A stretch of DNA of 64,000 nt, taken from Chlorops oryzae. Taxonomy: Eukaryota > Arthropoda > Insecta > Diptera > Chloropidae. Location of the stretch: positions 5,913,633-5,977,632 of the forward strand of contig CM035808.1 in the NCBI GenBank assembly GCA_020466095.1, given 5' to 3'. Shown piece by piece: positions 1 to 10,433 of the stretch; the stretch's first letter is position 1; each line of letters starts with the position of its first letter. The notes under the pieces were generated by a model. It saw nothing but the letters and a program-made list of their open reading frames with translations. It made no database searches and was not told where the DNA came from. The position numbers and the translations under genes are program-made.

Positions 1-1039
1 AGAGCTATTAATACACATGCATATAATCTTGTTGTACAATCTTAAAGCGGTTAAGGGGGCGAAAGAATGAAAAAAAAAAAAATGAGTCAAAATAGACGAA
101 GCAAAAATGCACAGAGTTGTCAAGTAAAAACAAAACTGTCGCGTGCAATCAACGCACACACATGCTAACATATAATACATATGTGGAGTTAGTAGTGGCA
201 TGATGGCTTAGATTGCATAGATACATACGTTCATAATCCATTGTAGCCCTTTGTGCACACAAAATCACGCATACAAACATACATAAATACAAACATACAG
301 CTCCCCTCTGCATAGTGAATTTCGTATTTGCCATGCTTTATCAGTCCGCCTTTGTGGCTTGTAAAATGGTAAAAACATTTTTCTCACGTGTGAATACACA
401 TGGCGCTTTTTGCATATATTTTCCCATGAATTGCATGTGACCGAGCACATTCAGCCATGCTGCTGCTGCTGCTACTGCACGCATACCCCGCGCGCCATTC
501 TTTTGGTGCATATTTTTACACGTCGCCTTTGCGGAAGGCGAATATCTAATGTAGGGTGATAATTGCACCATTGCACAAAAGTTGCATTTTTCTTTAAGCT
601 AGTTTTTCAATAGAAGACACATTTTCCTTTACTTTAAAGCCATTCTTTTTTTATTTTGTGTCCCCATTTAAACACCCTTCGGATTAATATTCCCATCGAA
701 AGATTTGCTGACCTATTTGAGAAACTTTTTTTAATACTTTTCAGCATTTTACGGCACATCAATTTGGTTGAATTGTGGCAACGCAAATTAATTGAAGGTT
801 CCCTTGGGGCTGGTGATTTATTTCACGGCCTCGGGGGAAAAAAAAAAAATTATAAAAAATAAATTAAAATAATTAAATAATCGGTTTATTAAAGTCTCTC
901 ATGCGAGAAAAATTACTGCATGAAATTTCAGCGACTGCTTTTTAGGACTTTGAACTGTAGTGGAGGTCATTTCGGAGGAGGATGATAAGTAATTGTTATA
1001 TAAAATTTGAAGCTCTCTGCAACGATTTTCAAGGCACTG
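1..1039. other. Non-coding, nothing recognised
   Basis: AT-rich sequence with scattered CA/TA repeats and a short GCT run near 460. I see no conserved coding stretch and no repeat with clear ends. Confidence 0.5.
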
Positions 1040-1118
1040 GCAAACAAATTCGTTATAGAGAGAATTCTTTATAAGAAAACATTTCTCATAGAGGATTTTG
1101 TTATAGAGAATTTCGACT
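1040..1118. repeat. Relic of the pogo-like repeat end
   Basis: The segment contains CGTTATAGAGAGAATTC and, further on, GTTATAGAGAATTTCGACT. This resembles the right end of the terminal-inverted-repeat element at 56081-57027, which ends in AGAGAGTTTCGACTG, and the fragment ending at 21490. I see no partner end nearby, so this is a degenerate solo piece, directly followed by the RTE-like LINE relic. Confidence 0.35.
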
Positions 1119-1142
1119 AAAAAGAAAAGCGACCGCTTAAAA

Positions 1143-1586
1143 TCCAAAATTTACCGCACAGCCATCAGGCCAGTCGCTCTTTATAGTACCGAATGTCTAC
1201 TAGCAACGAAAGTAGCAGAAAGAAAGGTTAGTGTTATGGAAACAAAGATGCTTCGCTGGATATCCGGACTAACTCGTCTTGATCATGTTCTAAACGTAGA
1301 CATCCGTAGACGCTATGGAGTTGCGCCAATTATTGGAAAAATGCGGGAAGCAAGGCTACGCTGGTATGGACACGTCCTGAGAGCAAATGAGGAGATTTTG
1401 GCAAAGAAAGGCTACGCACTGGAAATTCAAGGTTACAGAAAAGGGGGGCGTCCGAAATAGCGCTGGATGGACACAATAAAATGGGACCTAGAGGTTGTAG
1501 GACTTACCTCGGATCATGCAACCGACAGAACAAAATGGAGGAACTGGTCGCGTTTTGCGGACCCCGGGATAGACCGGGATAGTTAA
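1143..1586 (+). pseudogene. 3' end of an RTE-type LINE reverse transcriptase ORF (dead relic)
   Basis: The + frame starting at 1143 reads through the C-terminal region that follows the polymerase in RTE-type insect LINEs: a segment like ALYSTECLLATK, then ERKVSVMETKMLRWISGL, ARLRWYGHVLRAN, a GGRPK.RWMD block, and a tail ending DPGIDRDS with a stop at 1584-1586. A TAG codon at 1458-1460 interrupts the GRPK/RWMD block where family members read through. A short AAG-rich tail follows (1591-1606). The catalytic reverse transcriptase and endonuclease parts are absent, so this is a 5'-truncated insertion as made by incomplete target-primed reverse transcription. The assignment rests on characteristic motifs read by eye. 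Confidence 0.8.
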
Positions 1587-1606
1587 ACACGCAAGAAGAA
1601 GAAGAA

Positions 1607-2348
1607 TTTCGAATAAATGTACTATTTTTGCAAAAAGGGTCCATTTCGGGGATTGATTTTAACAGGAAAAGGCGGCCCATTTGTCTTAGAAAACAAAAAC
1701 AAACAAATTCTGTGCATTATTTCCAACGATGGTTGCTTTCAAAAGCGATTTTCAAGGAAGTTTAACCCTGCCTTATGGACCTGGCAAGCACCTCTTGAAC
1801 TGTGAAGGGAAAGTAAAATATTTTTTGTTTAGGTGGAGATTTGAAAATTTTCTTGTGGCTCGGCGTTGAAGACACTCACAACCCCTTGAGTTAATGGCTC
1901 CCCTTAAACTCCCCTTAAACTACTGCGATACTAATGTTTCGCCTAAAAAAAATTTCAGAATAATTTTTGGAGCAGGTCAAGAATAAGTTTATCAATCAAT
2001 TGTTCTGTTACAATAAATAGTACATATAGAAATAATTGGGAAAAACTTTTGGTGGCTTAAGAGTCTAAAGAGCACGCTAATCTACATACATTCAGGCTAA
2101 TTAAGGCTTCGGGCAAACATGTCTGCCTCATTCAAAACTTATTTTTTGAAAACATAATTCAATGAACTCAGCTGCCTTTGAAATTAAAACCAAGTTTAAA
2201 AAAAAATTAATGCTCAATTTTTAAAGAATATTTTTTAGAGAAAAATTTTAACTTGTAAAGTTCTTTTAGCAAAGAATTCTAAAAAGGAATCCCCGCTTAG
2301 TATCCTGACTCGGTCTGCTTAGAAAAAAAAAAAATAATAAAATAAGAA
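1607..2348. other. Intergenic and probable 5' flank of the radial spoke gene
   Basis: AT-rich DNA with A-runs; no second gene and no clear TATA or Inr element identified. An A-rich stretch (2321-2345) lies just before the start codon at 2349. Confidence 0.4.
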
Positions 2349-3617
2349 ATGCCAACAATTGACGGTCGTCGAAAAATTCGTGGATTGAAGACGCCCATCA
2401 ATCGTTTGACTGCAGGCAGGGAACTCGAAGGCTTAATCCACATAAAGCCAATCAATCCTAATGACAAGGATGGACACCTTGAAGCGTCTAAGAAACAACG
2501 GATATGCCCAGAAGTGCCGTGCGAGTATGACTTCAAATGGGCACCCAAGCATCGAAAGTCCAAACGTGCTCAGCAGAAACTTGAAGAGGAACTTTCGAAA
2601 CCATATATAAACGTAATGGCCGATCGCAGAATAGTACGCGGTCCCAACTTCGCGCCATCGTTGTTGGAAGACATTGATCCGTTCAATAAGTCCGATACGA
2701 TACGTCGTCACAGGGTGTTACAAAAAATTTCGGAAAAATATAATTGCCGACCGCGCAATAAACGCAATGTCATCGGGACCGTTCCGCCCGTGGCAGGCCG
2801 TGCACATCTTGATGTGCAAACGGAAAAATATCTCGAAGAGCTTGTCGATCGGCCGACCGTTTGCACTGGCCATACACAGACCGATTTGTATCTCGAATGC
2901 ATACCGGAACCGCCGCACAAGCCACTCAAATTTGGTGTGGATGCGTCTACAGAGATCGGCGATGGTGAACTCTTCCACTTCGATGCTGAGGCGCAGCCGA
3001 TCATTGATGTGCTTGTCGACGGTGCAATCGAGTTTAGCGTCATTGAGGTGGCACACGAACAGGAAATCAGTGCGATACGCGCACAACAAGAGGAATACAT
3101 GGCGAAACGTGAAGCCGAACTGGCCGAGCTGCGACGCCTCGAGAACGAGGAGCTACGCCTGCAAGCCGAAAAGGAACGCCGCCTGCGACAGGATCGTATC
3201 GCCAACGAATTGGATGCCGAAATGCAACGAGCCGTTGTGGCGGCCAAACTTCTGCAAGGACACGTTACGAGCTTGTTACCCGAAATCTGGGAGAATCTCG
3301 AACCGGCAAGCGATGCTGTTGCAAAGAACTACATGCTAAAGAGCTTGTGTCCATGGCTAGCCGATGAAGTTAAGCAAGAAACCAAACACGTCATACAGTC
3401 GCGCAATTTGCTGAATGCAATGATCGCCGATATCGTGCGTGAACGTGCGACTATATACGGTGGCTATCGCGACGAAGAGCCGCCATTGCCCATCGACAAT
3501 GAGGAAGAAGAAGCCGCTGGCGAACTTGAGGTTTGCTCTTGCAAAATCTCCGAAAGCGATACGGCTGCAACTTCCGAACTTGAATGTGCGTCAAATGAGA
3601 AAAAAGTCGGCCCCTAG
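2349..3617 (+). CDS. Rsph3: Radial spoke head/stalk protein 3 homolog (axonemal)
   Basis: The 422-residue ORF, apparently a single exon, matches the radial spoke 3 family. In the axoneme this protein anchors the radial spoke to the outer doublet and acts as an A-kinase anchoring protein. Visible signatures are the NVMADRRIVRGPNFA block (residues 88-102), which opens the conserved domain, the hallmark GVDASTEIGDGELFHFD (196-212), the amphipathic segment 219-243 expected to bind PKA RII-like dimerisation domains, a charged coiled coil (about 238-290, EAELAELRRLENEELR), and the conserved helical end up to about residue 375. The last 45 residues are acidic and Ser-rich. The ATG at 2349 follows an A-rich leader (AAGAAATG), and conserved-type sequence begins soon after. 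In flies expression would be expected in testis and ciliated sensory neurons (family knowledge). No frameshift or internal stop was found. Confidence 0.93.
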   Translation: MPTIDGRRKIRGLKTPINRLTAGRELEGLIHIKPINPNDKDGHLEASKKQRICPEVPCEYDFKWAPKHRKSKRAQQKLEEELSKPYINVMADRRIVRGPNFAPSLLEDIDPFNKSDTIRRHRVLQKISEKYNCRPRNKRNVIGTVPPVAGRAHLDVQTEKYLEELVDRPTVCTGHTQTDLYLECIPEPPHKPLKFGVDASTEIGDGELFHFDAEAQPIIDVLVDGAIEFSVIEVAHEQEISAIRAQQEEYMAKREAELAELRRLENEELRLQAEKERRLRQDRIANELDAEMQRAVVAAKLLQGHVTSLLPEIWENLEPASDAVAKNYMLKSLCPWLADEVKQETKHVIQSRNLLNAMIADIVRERATIYGGYRDEEPPLPIDNEEEEAAGELEVCSCKISESDTAATSELECASNEKKVGP

Positions 3618-3758
3618 ACGAGGGCCAAGAATAACAAAAACACAAGAAAAAAAGATCTCAAAATCGATGTTCGTTTAGCATTGAAATTGTTTTTTATGCG
3701 TGATTTCTCCTCGTTTTGTTTGCTTATTTTGTTTGTTCTTCCAACAACCCCCGCCCCC

Positions 3759-3764
3759 AATAAA
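3759..3764 (+). terminator. Poly(A) signal AATAAA of the Rsph3 homolog
   Basis: Canonical AATAAA about 142 nt after the stop codon, followed by a T-rich stretch (3770-3783) typical of the downstream element. Confidence 0.6.
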
Positions 3765-3789
3765 TATTTCGTTTCTTTTTTCGGTCTTT

Positions 3790-5637
3790 AAACAATCACT
3801 TCTCTTTGTTATGAATTAAATTGCGCGTAAAGAATGAAGCAATCACAGCGAATTCAATCACAATGATTTCCACACATAACAATGGCAATAAAAATAAATG
3901 GCGCAGAGTTAAATAACTCAATATAAAAATATTCAATAAGCTGGAGAAAGCGCCAGAAGCTTGTTGACGTACATGAGAGAAATAGAATTTTTATACATTC
4001 TTTTTGGATCCTTTTTTTTTTCTGTGACAAACCCAAGAGTAAAAGAAAACATAAACATCAACGACGTTCGTTCGCAGACAGAAGAGTGACATGAGCTTCG
4101 TAAAAAGTCACTTATGCAGTCAGAAAAAAGCCACAGGTCACAATAAATCTAATAAACGAGCTTCTCTGCTTTCCTCCGCCCCCGTTCCAATCGTCATTTG
4201 TTATTTTTTTCTCTTCTATTAAGATGATTTGAAAAGTATGAATAGAAAGAATGAACCGCCTTCGAGAATGCGGAATAAAAGAAAATATTAAATAAACAAA
4301 AATATTCGCTTGAGTGGAGAAGCATTCCAAGGAGTCCGATTGATTTTGATTGAATGAAAGTTTGATTAAAACGGAAATTCAACTGGGAGCAGAAAAAGTA
4401 ATCAGATGGGAATTCATTAAAGAATGAGGAAAATTATTCGCTTCTCTGTGAAAGTCAAAGCATGCATCCGAACTATTTAATCGATTGAAGAATTTCATAT
4501 TTTGCATAAAAATAATGAAAACTGAAATCCATCTGCCGCTGTATTTACTCACAGTTGTTTGCATCTCTCGCTTTGCTCCTTTGTTTTCTTCTTTCCATTT
4601 TGAATTCACGTTTGCCTCATAATTATTCTCAACCACACTTTCACCAATTTCACCAAATGAACAGCATTCATAATAGTTTCCTGAAGGCAGACAGCACTTC
4701 CAATCATATATCTTTCCACTCGTCGTACCTTTATTCGAGTGTATCTGCAACGTCACTTCCGCACTTTAATTTTTTTCGATTTCCTGCTTCCGTTGCGCAA
4801 TTTCTTTTCCTTTTACCGCCCCGACTCCCCCTCTGTCCGTTCCTTTCATTCATTTCATGCCTGCATTCATTTACCAGTTGTTTTAAGTTCACTTGATTGT
4901 CCTTAAGCGTAATTCTTAATCAACAGAGCTTCCTGCAACCGTCAACACATGCGCAACGAGCGACTCTCACGATTGGCAGACGTAACTAGTACGCATTGTT
5001 CGAGATTTCAATGAAGCAATGAAGCCTTCATCTTGTTCTGCTTTTGCTTCTTCTGGCTCTTCTTGCTTCTTGGGATGCTGCTGCTCATAGTTGAGAAAAG
5101 AACGAAAATGCGGGGGAAAAGACGAGAAGGAGCACCAAGTTTTAGCTGTAGTAATTTCAACAACTTTTTCCTTAGTGCACTTGCGGCATTTCACTCATTT
5201 TAGAAGCACAAAAGCTTTCATACAAATTGAGCGGTTATCTGCTAGCGTTTTTCATACAATGGAAGTGAAATGAGCATTGTTGGAGCATTTCCTTCAGCTC
5301 GTTTTTCAAATTTTTATTATTTCTATTTTTTTGTTTTTTGTTATTTTGCATTTGGAGCGGTTTTTAGGTTAAGCAAATCCGCTAAAAGCCAAAATATTTC
5401 TGAATTCGAGCAATTCGCAAATAAAAATAAGAATTCTAAAAAAATTGCCAGAAAGGAAATTGATTTATTGAATTGTTCTCTTTGAAGCATTCTTCCAGCT
5501 TGCAAGTGCTTAAAGGATTTTATATCTTAATATCTGTGAGAGGGAAAACTAGAAAATTGTAAGGAAACTTTTTAGTCCTATATGGAGCTATTTAGGTTTA
5601 AATAGTCAAGATTATATGGGATAGTAAAAGGTAGAGA

Positions 5638-5640
<3 letters not shown>
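3790..5640. other. Intergenic, nothing recognised
   Basis: AT-rich DNA with pyrimidine-rich runs (4550-4870). The open frames here have low-complexity, Phe/Ser-rich translations and no recognisable domain. Confidence 0.4.
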
Positions 5641-5691
<51 letters not shown>

Positions 5692-6640
5692 GAAAAAGAG
5701 TGAGAAAGAGTGAGAAAGAGTGAGAAAGAGTGAGTCAGAGTGAGTAATAGTGAAAAAGAGTGAGTGGGAGCTAGAAAGATAGAGACAAGAAGGAAGCGAG
5801 AAAGAGATGAGAGATAGAAACTAAGAGAAAGAGAGAGAAAGAGAGAAATAGAGATTAATAGAGAAAAATGGAGAGAAATAGAGAGAAATAGAGAGAAATC
5901 GAGAGAAATAGAGAGAAATAGATATAAAGAGAGATAAAGATAGAAATAGATATAAAGAGAGAAATAGATATAAAGAGAGATAAAGAGAGATTAAGAGAGA
6001 TGAGAGAAAGATAGGGAAAGAGAGAAAGATAGGAAAAGAGAGAGAAAGAGAGAGAAAGAGAGAGATAGAAGGAGAAAGAGAGAGAGAGAGAAAGAGAGAG
6101 AAAGAGAGAGATAGAGGGAGAAAGAGTGAGAAAGAGAGATAAAGAGAGAGAAAGATAGGGAAAGAGAGAAAGAGAGATGAGACATAAAGAGAGCGAAAGA
6201 GAGAGAGCGAAAGAAAGAGCGCGAATGAAAGATAGAGCGAAAGAGAGAGAAAGAGAAAAAGAGAGAAAAAGGGAAATAAATAAAGAGAGGAATAGAGAAA
6301 GAGAGATAATGAAAGAGAAAAAGAGAGAGGGAAAAGGAAAGAGAGATAATGAAAGAGAAAAAGAGAGAGGGAAAGAGAGAAAAAGATAGAGAGAAAGAGA
6401 AAGAAAAAGAGAGAAAAAGAACCAGAGAAAAAAATAAAGAAAAAGAGAGAAAGAGAACCAGAGAAAAAAAGAGAGAAACAGAGAGAGAAACAGAGAGAGA
6501 AACAGAGAGAAACAGAGAGAGGGAGAGAAAAAGATAGAAATTTAGAGAGAATGAGAGAGAAAAGGACAGAGAAAGGGAGAAAGAAAGAAAGAGAAATAAA
6601 GAGAGAGAATAAAAGAACAGGAGTTAGAAAGAAAGGATAG
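5641..6640 (+). repeat. GA-rich purine tract (about 1 kb)
   Basis: Almost pure purine strand. It begins with a (GA)n run, then shows sub-blocks with locally regular units such as GAGTGAGAAAGA (5690-5770) and GAGAGAAATA (5870-5930), then GAGAGAAAGA-type sequence to about 6640. Long open frames inside it, Arg/Glu/Lys-rich on + and Ser/Leu-rich on -, follow from the repeat and are not genes. Confidence 0.9.
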
Positions 6641-7092
6641 AAGCGTGAAAAAAGGATTCAAGAGCTGGGAAGAGTCGGTATTCTAGTTCAAATGCTCTAA
6701 GATCTTCCTTTGTACTGAACTTTTGAGAATTCATATCATTCCGTAATCGATTAAAAATAGAATTTTGAGGTCGGGCTGAGAAATTATCCGTTATTACCTT
6801 ATTCATAAAATCAATATCCTAGAACAAGTCCTTGTATATGTTTTTGCAGGACTTAATGACTGCCAATATCATTTTAAGGTTCGTTCTAAGTAATATACCT
6901 TCAATTAATACCGCGTGAATGGTCAATTCAGTTCAATGACTTAAAAAGTTGAATAAACTCCTCAATCGGAAGATCTCTTTCGACAGAAGCTTTTATCCTT
7001 TTCGTTTTTTAAATGAACTCCTTTGGATAAAGATTCAAAGCGCATTAGTTATTTGCAGAAGGTTGCAACACGATGCCAAGTGAAGCGTTACC

Positions 7093-7127
7093 AATCGATA
7101 GTTTCTCCCCTCCGCGTAGTATCGATA
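7093..7127. promoter_or_regulatory. Paired DRE-like sites (AATCGATA, TATCGATA)
   Basis: AATCGATA lies at 7093-7100 and a perfect DREF-type octamer TATCGATA at 7120-7127. Paired DRE sites just upstream of a start codon are typical of housekeeping promoters in flies. An ATG follows at 7144. No Inr was identified, as expected for DRE promoters. Confidence 0.4.
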
Positions 7128-7143
7128 ACACGAACAGGTTGAA

Positions 7144-7245
7144 ATGGATAGAAAAGTCTCTGATGAACACATTAAAATGTTTCGTGATCTGAAGTTAGTT
7201 TACATACCAACATATGAATCTACATTGTTTGTATTTCTTTCCTAG
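7144..7245 (+). CDS. Possible short first coding exon or 33-residue ORF
   Basis: An ATG 16 nt after the DRE octamer opens a 33-codon frame beginning MDRKVSDEHIKMFRDLK, with a charged, coding-like composition, to a TAG at 7243-7245. A splice-donor-like GTTAGT at 7194 would end a first exon at 7193, after which the frame turns hydrophobic. I found no second exon. The copia-type element is inserted only about 145 bp further on (7391), possibly in a first intron. Not recognised; support is the promoter context only. Confidence 0.2.
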   Translation: MDRKVSDEHIKMFRDLKLVYIPTYESTLFVFLS

Positions 7246-7385
7246 AAAATATTTAACACAAGAGCATTTTTCACTTGTTAAGAGCGAAGCTTTCAGTTTT
7301 ATTCTGACTTTCCTGTGTTCACATTTGACTAATTGCTTCGTTTGCTTTTCACATTCCGAAGGATTTCAGTATTTCGTTTTAATGC

Positions 7386-7390
7386 GAATG
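7386..7390. repeat. Target-site duplication of the copia-type element (left)
   Basis: GAATG directly precedes the left LTR and the same pentamer follows the right LTR at 10647-10651. A 5-bp duplication is the copia-type integration footprint. Confidence 0.85.
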
Positions 7391-7564
7391 TATTACGGGA
7401 AAAGTATTTGTTGTTAAAAACGTGAGTTTTCAGTATGGTTATACAAACGGAAGTGCGTTTTTATTTTGACATTTCATATATGTACATTTTCATCTTGCAC
7501 GACATGGTTGCATTTACATTGCTGATAAATACAGTTCAGTATAAAATATTACATTCATTCAACA
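7391..7564 (-). repeat. 3' LTR of the copia-type element
   Basis: 174 bp. In element sense it runs from TGTTGAATGAATG to CCCGTAATA. It matches the right LTR except for one base in the AAAAGTATT/AAAATTATT stretch. It carries the same variant as the internal LTR-end copy at 10289-10333. Confidence 0.92.
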
Positions 7565-7736
7565 CCCTACTGGAATGTTTTATTTTATATAAAGCAAAAT
7601 AATATATTATGCATTTAGTCAACAAAAAAAATATTAAAATTCACGACTTCATTGTACTTCTTTTACTTTACTTTGACCAAATGCTTTCTTCAAAAATTCA
7701 AAAATAAAATTCAATTTTATTTAGGTAATTTCTTAA

Positions 7737-10373
7737 TTAAATAAGTCCAGCTTTATTCAAGAAAAACTGAACTTTGTGAGCATTGACAGCCTTCGTTAGA
7801 TTATCCGCCAACATGTTCTCGGATTTAATATACTCAAGTTTAATCTCACCATTGGCAATTTTTTCTTGAATGAACTTAGCTTTTATGTCCACATGCTTTG
7901 TGCGTGCCGAAAACGAGTTGTTGGTTGCTATGAATATTGCACTCTTGTTGTCGCAGAATATTATCATAGTTTTGGGTACGCTTATAACAAGTTCGTTTTG
8001 TAATCGCTTCAGCCATATAGATTCTTTAATAGCGCAAACTGTTGACATTAACTCTGCTTCCGTCGACGACAGTGCCACAGTTTGTTGCCGCTTTGCTGAC
8101 CAGGATATTGCGCTACCTTGAAACATAAAAATATATCCTGTGGTGGAGCGTCTGCTGTCGGTGTCACCGGCCCAGTCCGCATCACAAAAGCCAGTGATTT
8201 CGCCAGAATCTTTTCTGAAAAATAAACATTTATTTATGGTACCTTGCAAATACCTCATGATGCGTTTTAATGCAGTCCAATGCGCCTTGCCAGGATTATT
8301 TGAGAAGCGACTCAACACATTCACTGCAAAACAAATGTCTGGTCGAGTAATCTGCGCAGCATATAGTAGGCACCCTACTGCCTGCATGTAAGGCACTTTT
8401 GCCATCTCATCTCGTTCAGCGTCTGTCTTCGGACACATCTCATGTGTTAGCTTTTGATTGATGTCGATGGGCGTAGATATTGGGTGACACGTGTCCATGC
8501 CAAAGCGTTTCAATACATCAGCAATATATGTCGACTGATCTATCTTTACACCGCCATCGTCCCATGTAACTCGCATCCCCAATACTGATTTGGCTTCGCC
8601 CATATCCTTCATTTTGAATGATTTCATCAAACTTGCTTTCAGTTTTTTGATTTTCTCCACGTTGTTGCTGAATATCAAAACGTCATCTACATATATGGCC
8701 ACAAAAAAAGGTTCATCCTCCGTGTTGGCGTGATAAATACACTGATCCACTTCACTTCTGTGTAGACCAAAACTGAGTAGCACGGAATTGAGTTTTTCGT
8801 TCCAAACTCGACTTGACTGTTTAAGGCCATATATTGATTTATTCAGCCTGCAGACCCTTCCGGAACCGTCTTCAAAACCGGCAGGTTGCGTCATGTAGAT
8901 TTCTTCCTTTAAACTGCCATTTAGAAATGCTGTGACAGCGTCCAATTGGTGGATAGATAGCTCGCATTTTGCTGATAAAGCCAACAGAAGTCGCAGCGAA
9001 GTATAGCGTACGACCGGTGCGAAAGTTTCATCGTAATCGATTCCCTTTTGTTGGCTATACCCTTTCACAACGAGTCTCGCTTTGTTGCGAACTGCTTCAC
9101 CTTCAGCATTAATTTTGGTTTTAAAAATCCACTTGCTCTGAATGGCCTTCTTTCCTTGCGGTAGCTGCGTAAGTTCCCATGTCCCGTTAGTCATGTGCGC
9201 ATCCATTTCATCTTCCATAGCAGACTTCCACTCGTCAGCATCTTCTCGAGATAACGCTTCTTCAACGTGTTGAGGTTCTTTCAAAATAAAACTCAATGCA
9301 CAAAAATTATGCGCAGTACGCAACTGATTATTAAGACGTTCAGATCTACGTACCTGTGCATCCGGGTTAGTGACATTTACGTCCGGTACATAAGTTTCAT
9401 CGTTGTCATCTTCAATTACATCAGTGGTGCTGTTGTAGCTTAACGCATCATTGCTGCTCATTTCTGCAGTGTCGTCCGCTGTTTCAGCTTCTTTTTCCGA
9501 TAAATTTCTCTCAGCATCTGATGACGATTCACCATTTGCAGCTTCCTCCCCTGAATCGACATCATTTTCCATTGGTGTTTGCCCGAAATCTCGAACGTAT
9601 TTATCATTGGTTAAAATTAAAATTTGTTTTTCATTTTCAAGAAAAACGGCGTCACGGCTAATGATAATTGTTTTTGTAACCGGGTTGAATAAACGATAGG
9701 CTTTTGCCGTTTCACTATAACCAACAAATGTGCATTCGACTGATTTTGCTGCCAATTTGCTTTTTCGTTTTTGTTTGGGTATATGAGCTAGGGCTTTGCA
9801 TCCAAATACTCGCAAATGTTTCAAATTGGGTTTCTTACCCGACCAAAGTTCTTCTGGACTCGCACTATCCGATTTACGCGCAATACGGTTTAGTACGTAC
9901 GCTGCCGTGTTTGCCGCTTCCGCCCAAAACTTTTCATCTAGACCACTGTCCAGGAGCATGCACCGAATTCGTTCCATTAGAGTTCGGTTCATACGCTCAG
10001 CCACGCCGTTTTGCTCTGGCGTATACGGGGTTGTAGTTTGATGTAGAATGCCACATTTCGCAGTATATTTCTTGAACGATTCGTTTACGAATTCTGTCCC
10101 GTTATCCGATCGCAATATTTTAATGCTTTTAGAGCACTGCTTTTCTACGAAATTTTTGAACTTCACAAATTGTTCAAATACGCAACTTTTCATTTTAAGT
10201 GGTATCGCGAACACTTTACGTGTGTAATCGTCGACAAATGTCAGAATGTAGCAGAGTGGCGCAGTGGAAGCGTGCTGGGCCCATAACCTATTACGGGAAA
10301 AGTATTTGTTGTTAAAAACGTGAGTTTTCAGTACATTTTGCTTTTTGCATTTTGCTAAGAATTGCCCAGACAA
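7737..10373 (-). CDS. Copia-type pol remainder: integrase core, reverse transcriptase, RNase H
   Basis: An open frame of 878 codons, counted from a TTG that is not a credible start. Residues 1-13 include GQFLAKCKKQN, resembling the end of a gag zinc knuckle. Residues 14-28 are read from a copy of the LTR end and about 29-41 from the tRNA-complementary primer site. The integrase core follows with D48/D49, D90 (LRSDNGTEF) and E126 (AERMNRTLMER), and 35 residues between D90 and E126. Next come an acidic linker (about 265-345), reverse transcriptase (about 397-640, YVDD at 561-564), and RNase H (about 726-860, with DADW at 731, STEAE near 773 and FCDN at 808). From the integrase core to the stop it looks intact. 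Missing are gag, protease and the integrase zinc-binding domain, so it cannot be a normal polyprotein. Confidence 0.9.
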   Translation of the reverse strand: MSGQFLAKCKKQNVLKTHVFNNKYFSRNRLWAQHASTAPLCYILTFVDDYTRKVFAIPLKMKSCVFEQFVKFKNFVEKQCSKSIKILRSDNGTEFVNESFKKYTAKCGILHQTTTPYTPEQNGVAERMNRTLMERIRCMLLDSGLDEKFWAEAANTAAYVLNRIARKSDSASPEELWSGKKPNLKHLRVFGCKALAHIPKQKRKSKLAAKSVECTFVGYSETAKAYRLFNPVTKTIIISRDAVFLENEKQILILTNDKYVRDFGQTPMENDVDSGEEAANGESSSDAERNLSEKEAETADDTAEMSSNDALSYNSTTDVIEDDNDETYVPDVNVTNPDAQVRRSERLNNQLRTAHNFCALSFILKEPQHVEEALSREDADEWKSAMEDEMDAHMTNGTWELTQLPQGKKAIQSKWIFKTKINAEGEAVRNKARLVVKGYSQQKGIDYDETFAPVVRYTSLRLLLALSAKCELSIHQLDAVTAFLNGSLKEEIYMTQPAGFEDGSGRVCRLNKSIYGLKQSSRVWNEKLNSVLLSFGLHRSEVDQCIYHANTEDEPFFVAIYVDDVLIFSNNVEKIKKLKASLMKSFKMKDMGEAKSVLGMRVTWDDGGVKIDQSTYIADVLKRFGMDTCHPISTPIDINQKLTHEMCPKTDAERDEMAKVPYMQAVGCLLYAAQITRPDICFAVNVLSRFSNNPGKAHWTALKRIMRYLQGTINKCLFFRKDSGEITGFCDADWAGDTDSRRSTTGYIFMFQGSAISWSAKRQQTVALSSTEAELMSTVCAIKESIWLKRLQNELVISVPKTMIIFCDNKSAIFIATNNSFSARTKHVDIKAKFIQEKIANGEIKLEYIKSENMLADNLTKAVNAHKVQFFLNKAGLI
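10250..10288 (-). other. Internal primer site: full 39-nt copy of the 5' half of initiator tRNA-Met
   Basis: On + the 39 nt start AGCAGAGTGGCGCAGTGG and end GGGCCCATAACC, which is the complete 5' half (nt 1-39) of eukaryotic initiator tRNA-Met as I know it. Copia is established to prime with exactly this half-tRNA, but only the tRNA's internal end needs to pair. Here the copy reaches the tRNA's first base and is joined directly to integrase-core coding sequence. Confidence 0.85.
10289..10333 (-). repeat. Internal duplicate of the last 45 nt of the LTR
   Basis: Identical to the first 45 nt (+ strand) of the left LTR, including the base that differs from the right LTR. It adjoins the internal primer site exactly as the genuine LTR does, so an LTR-end/primer-site junction is duplicated inside the element. 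Confidence 0.9.
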
Positions 10374-10433
10374 AACAAAGAAAGAAAACGATCAAGTTCT
10401 GCTAGCGTCGCTGTGTACAAACGTCAAAAATGC

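Noticed and set aside
5991..6537. Genes in the GA tract
   Set aside because: Repeat-driven frames with Arg/Glu/Lys or Ser/Leu monotony and no conserved domain.
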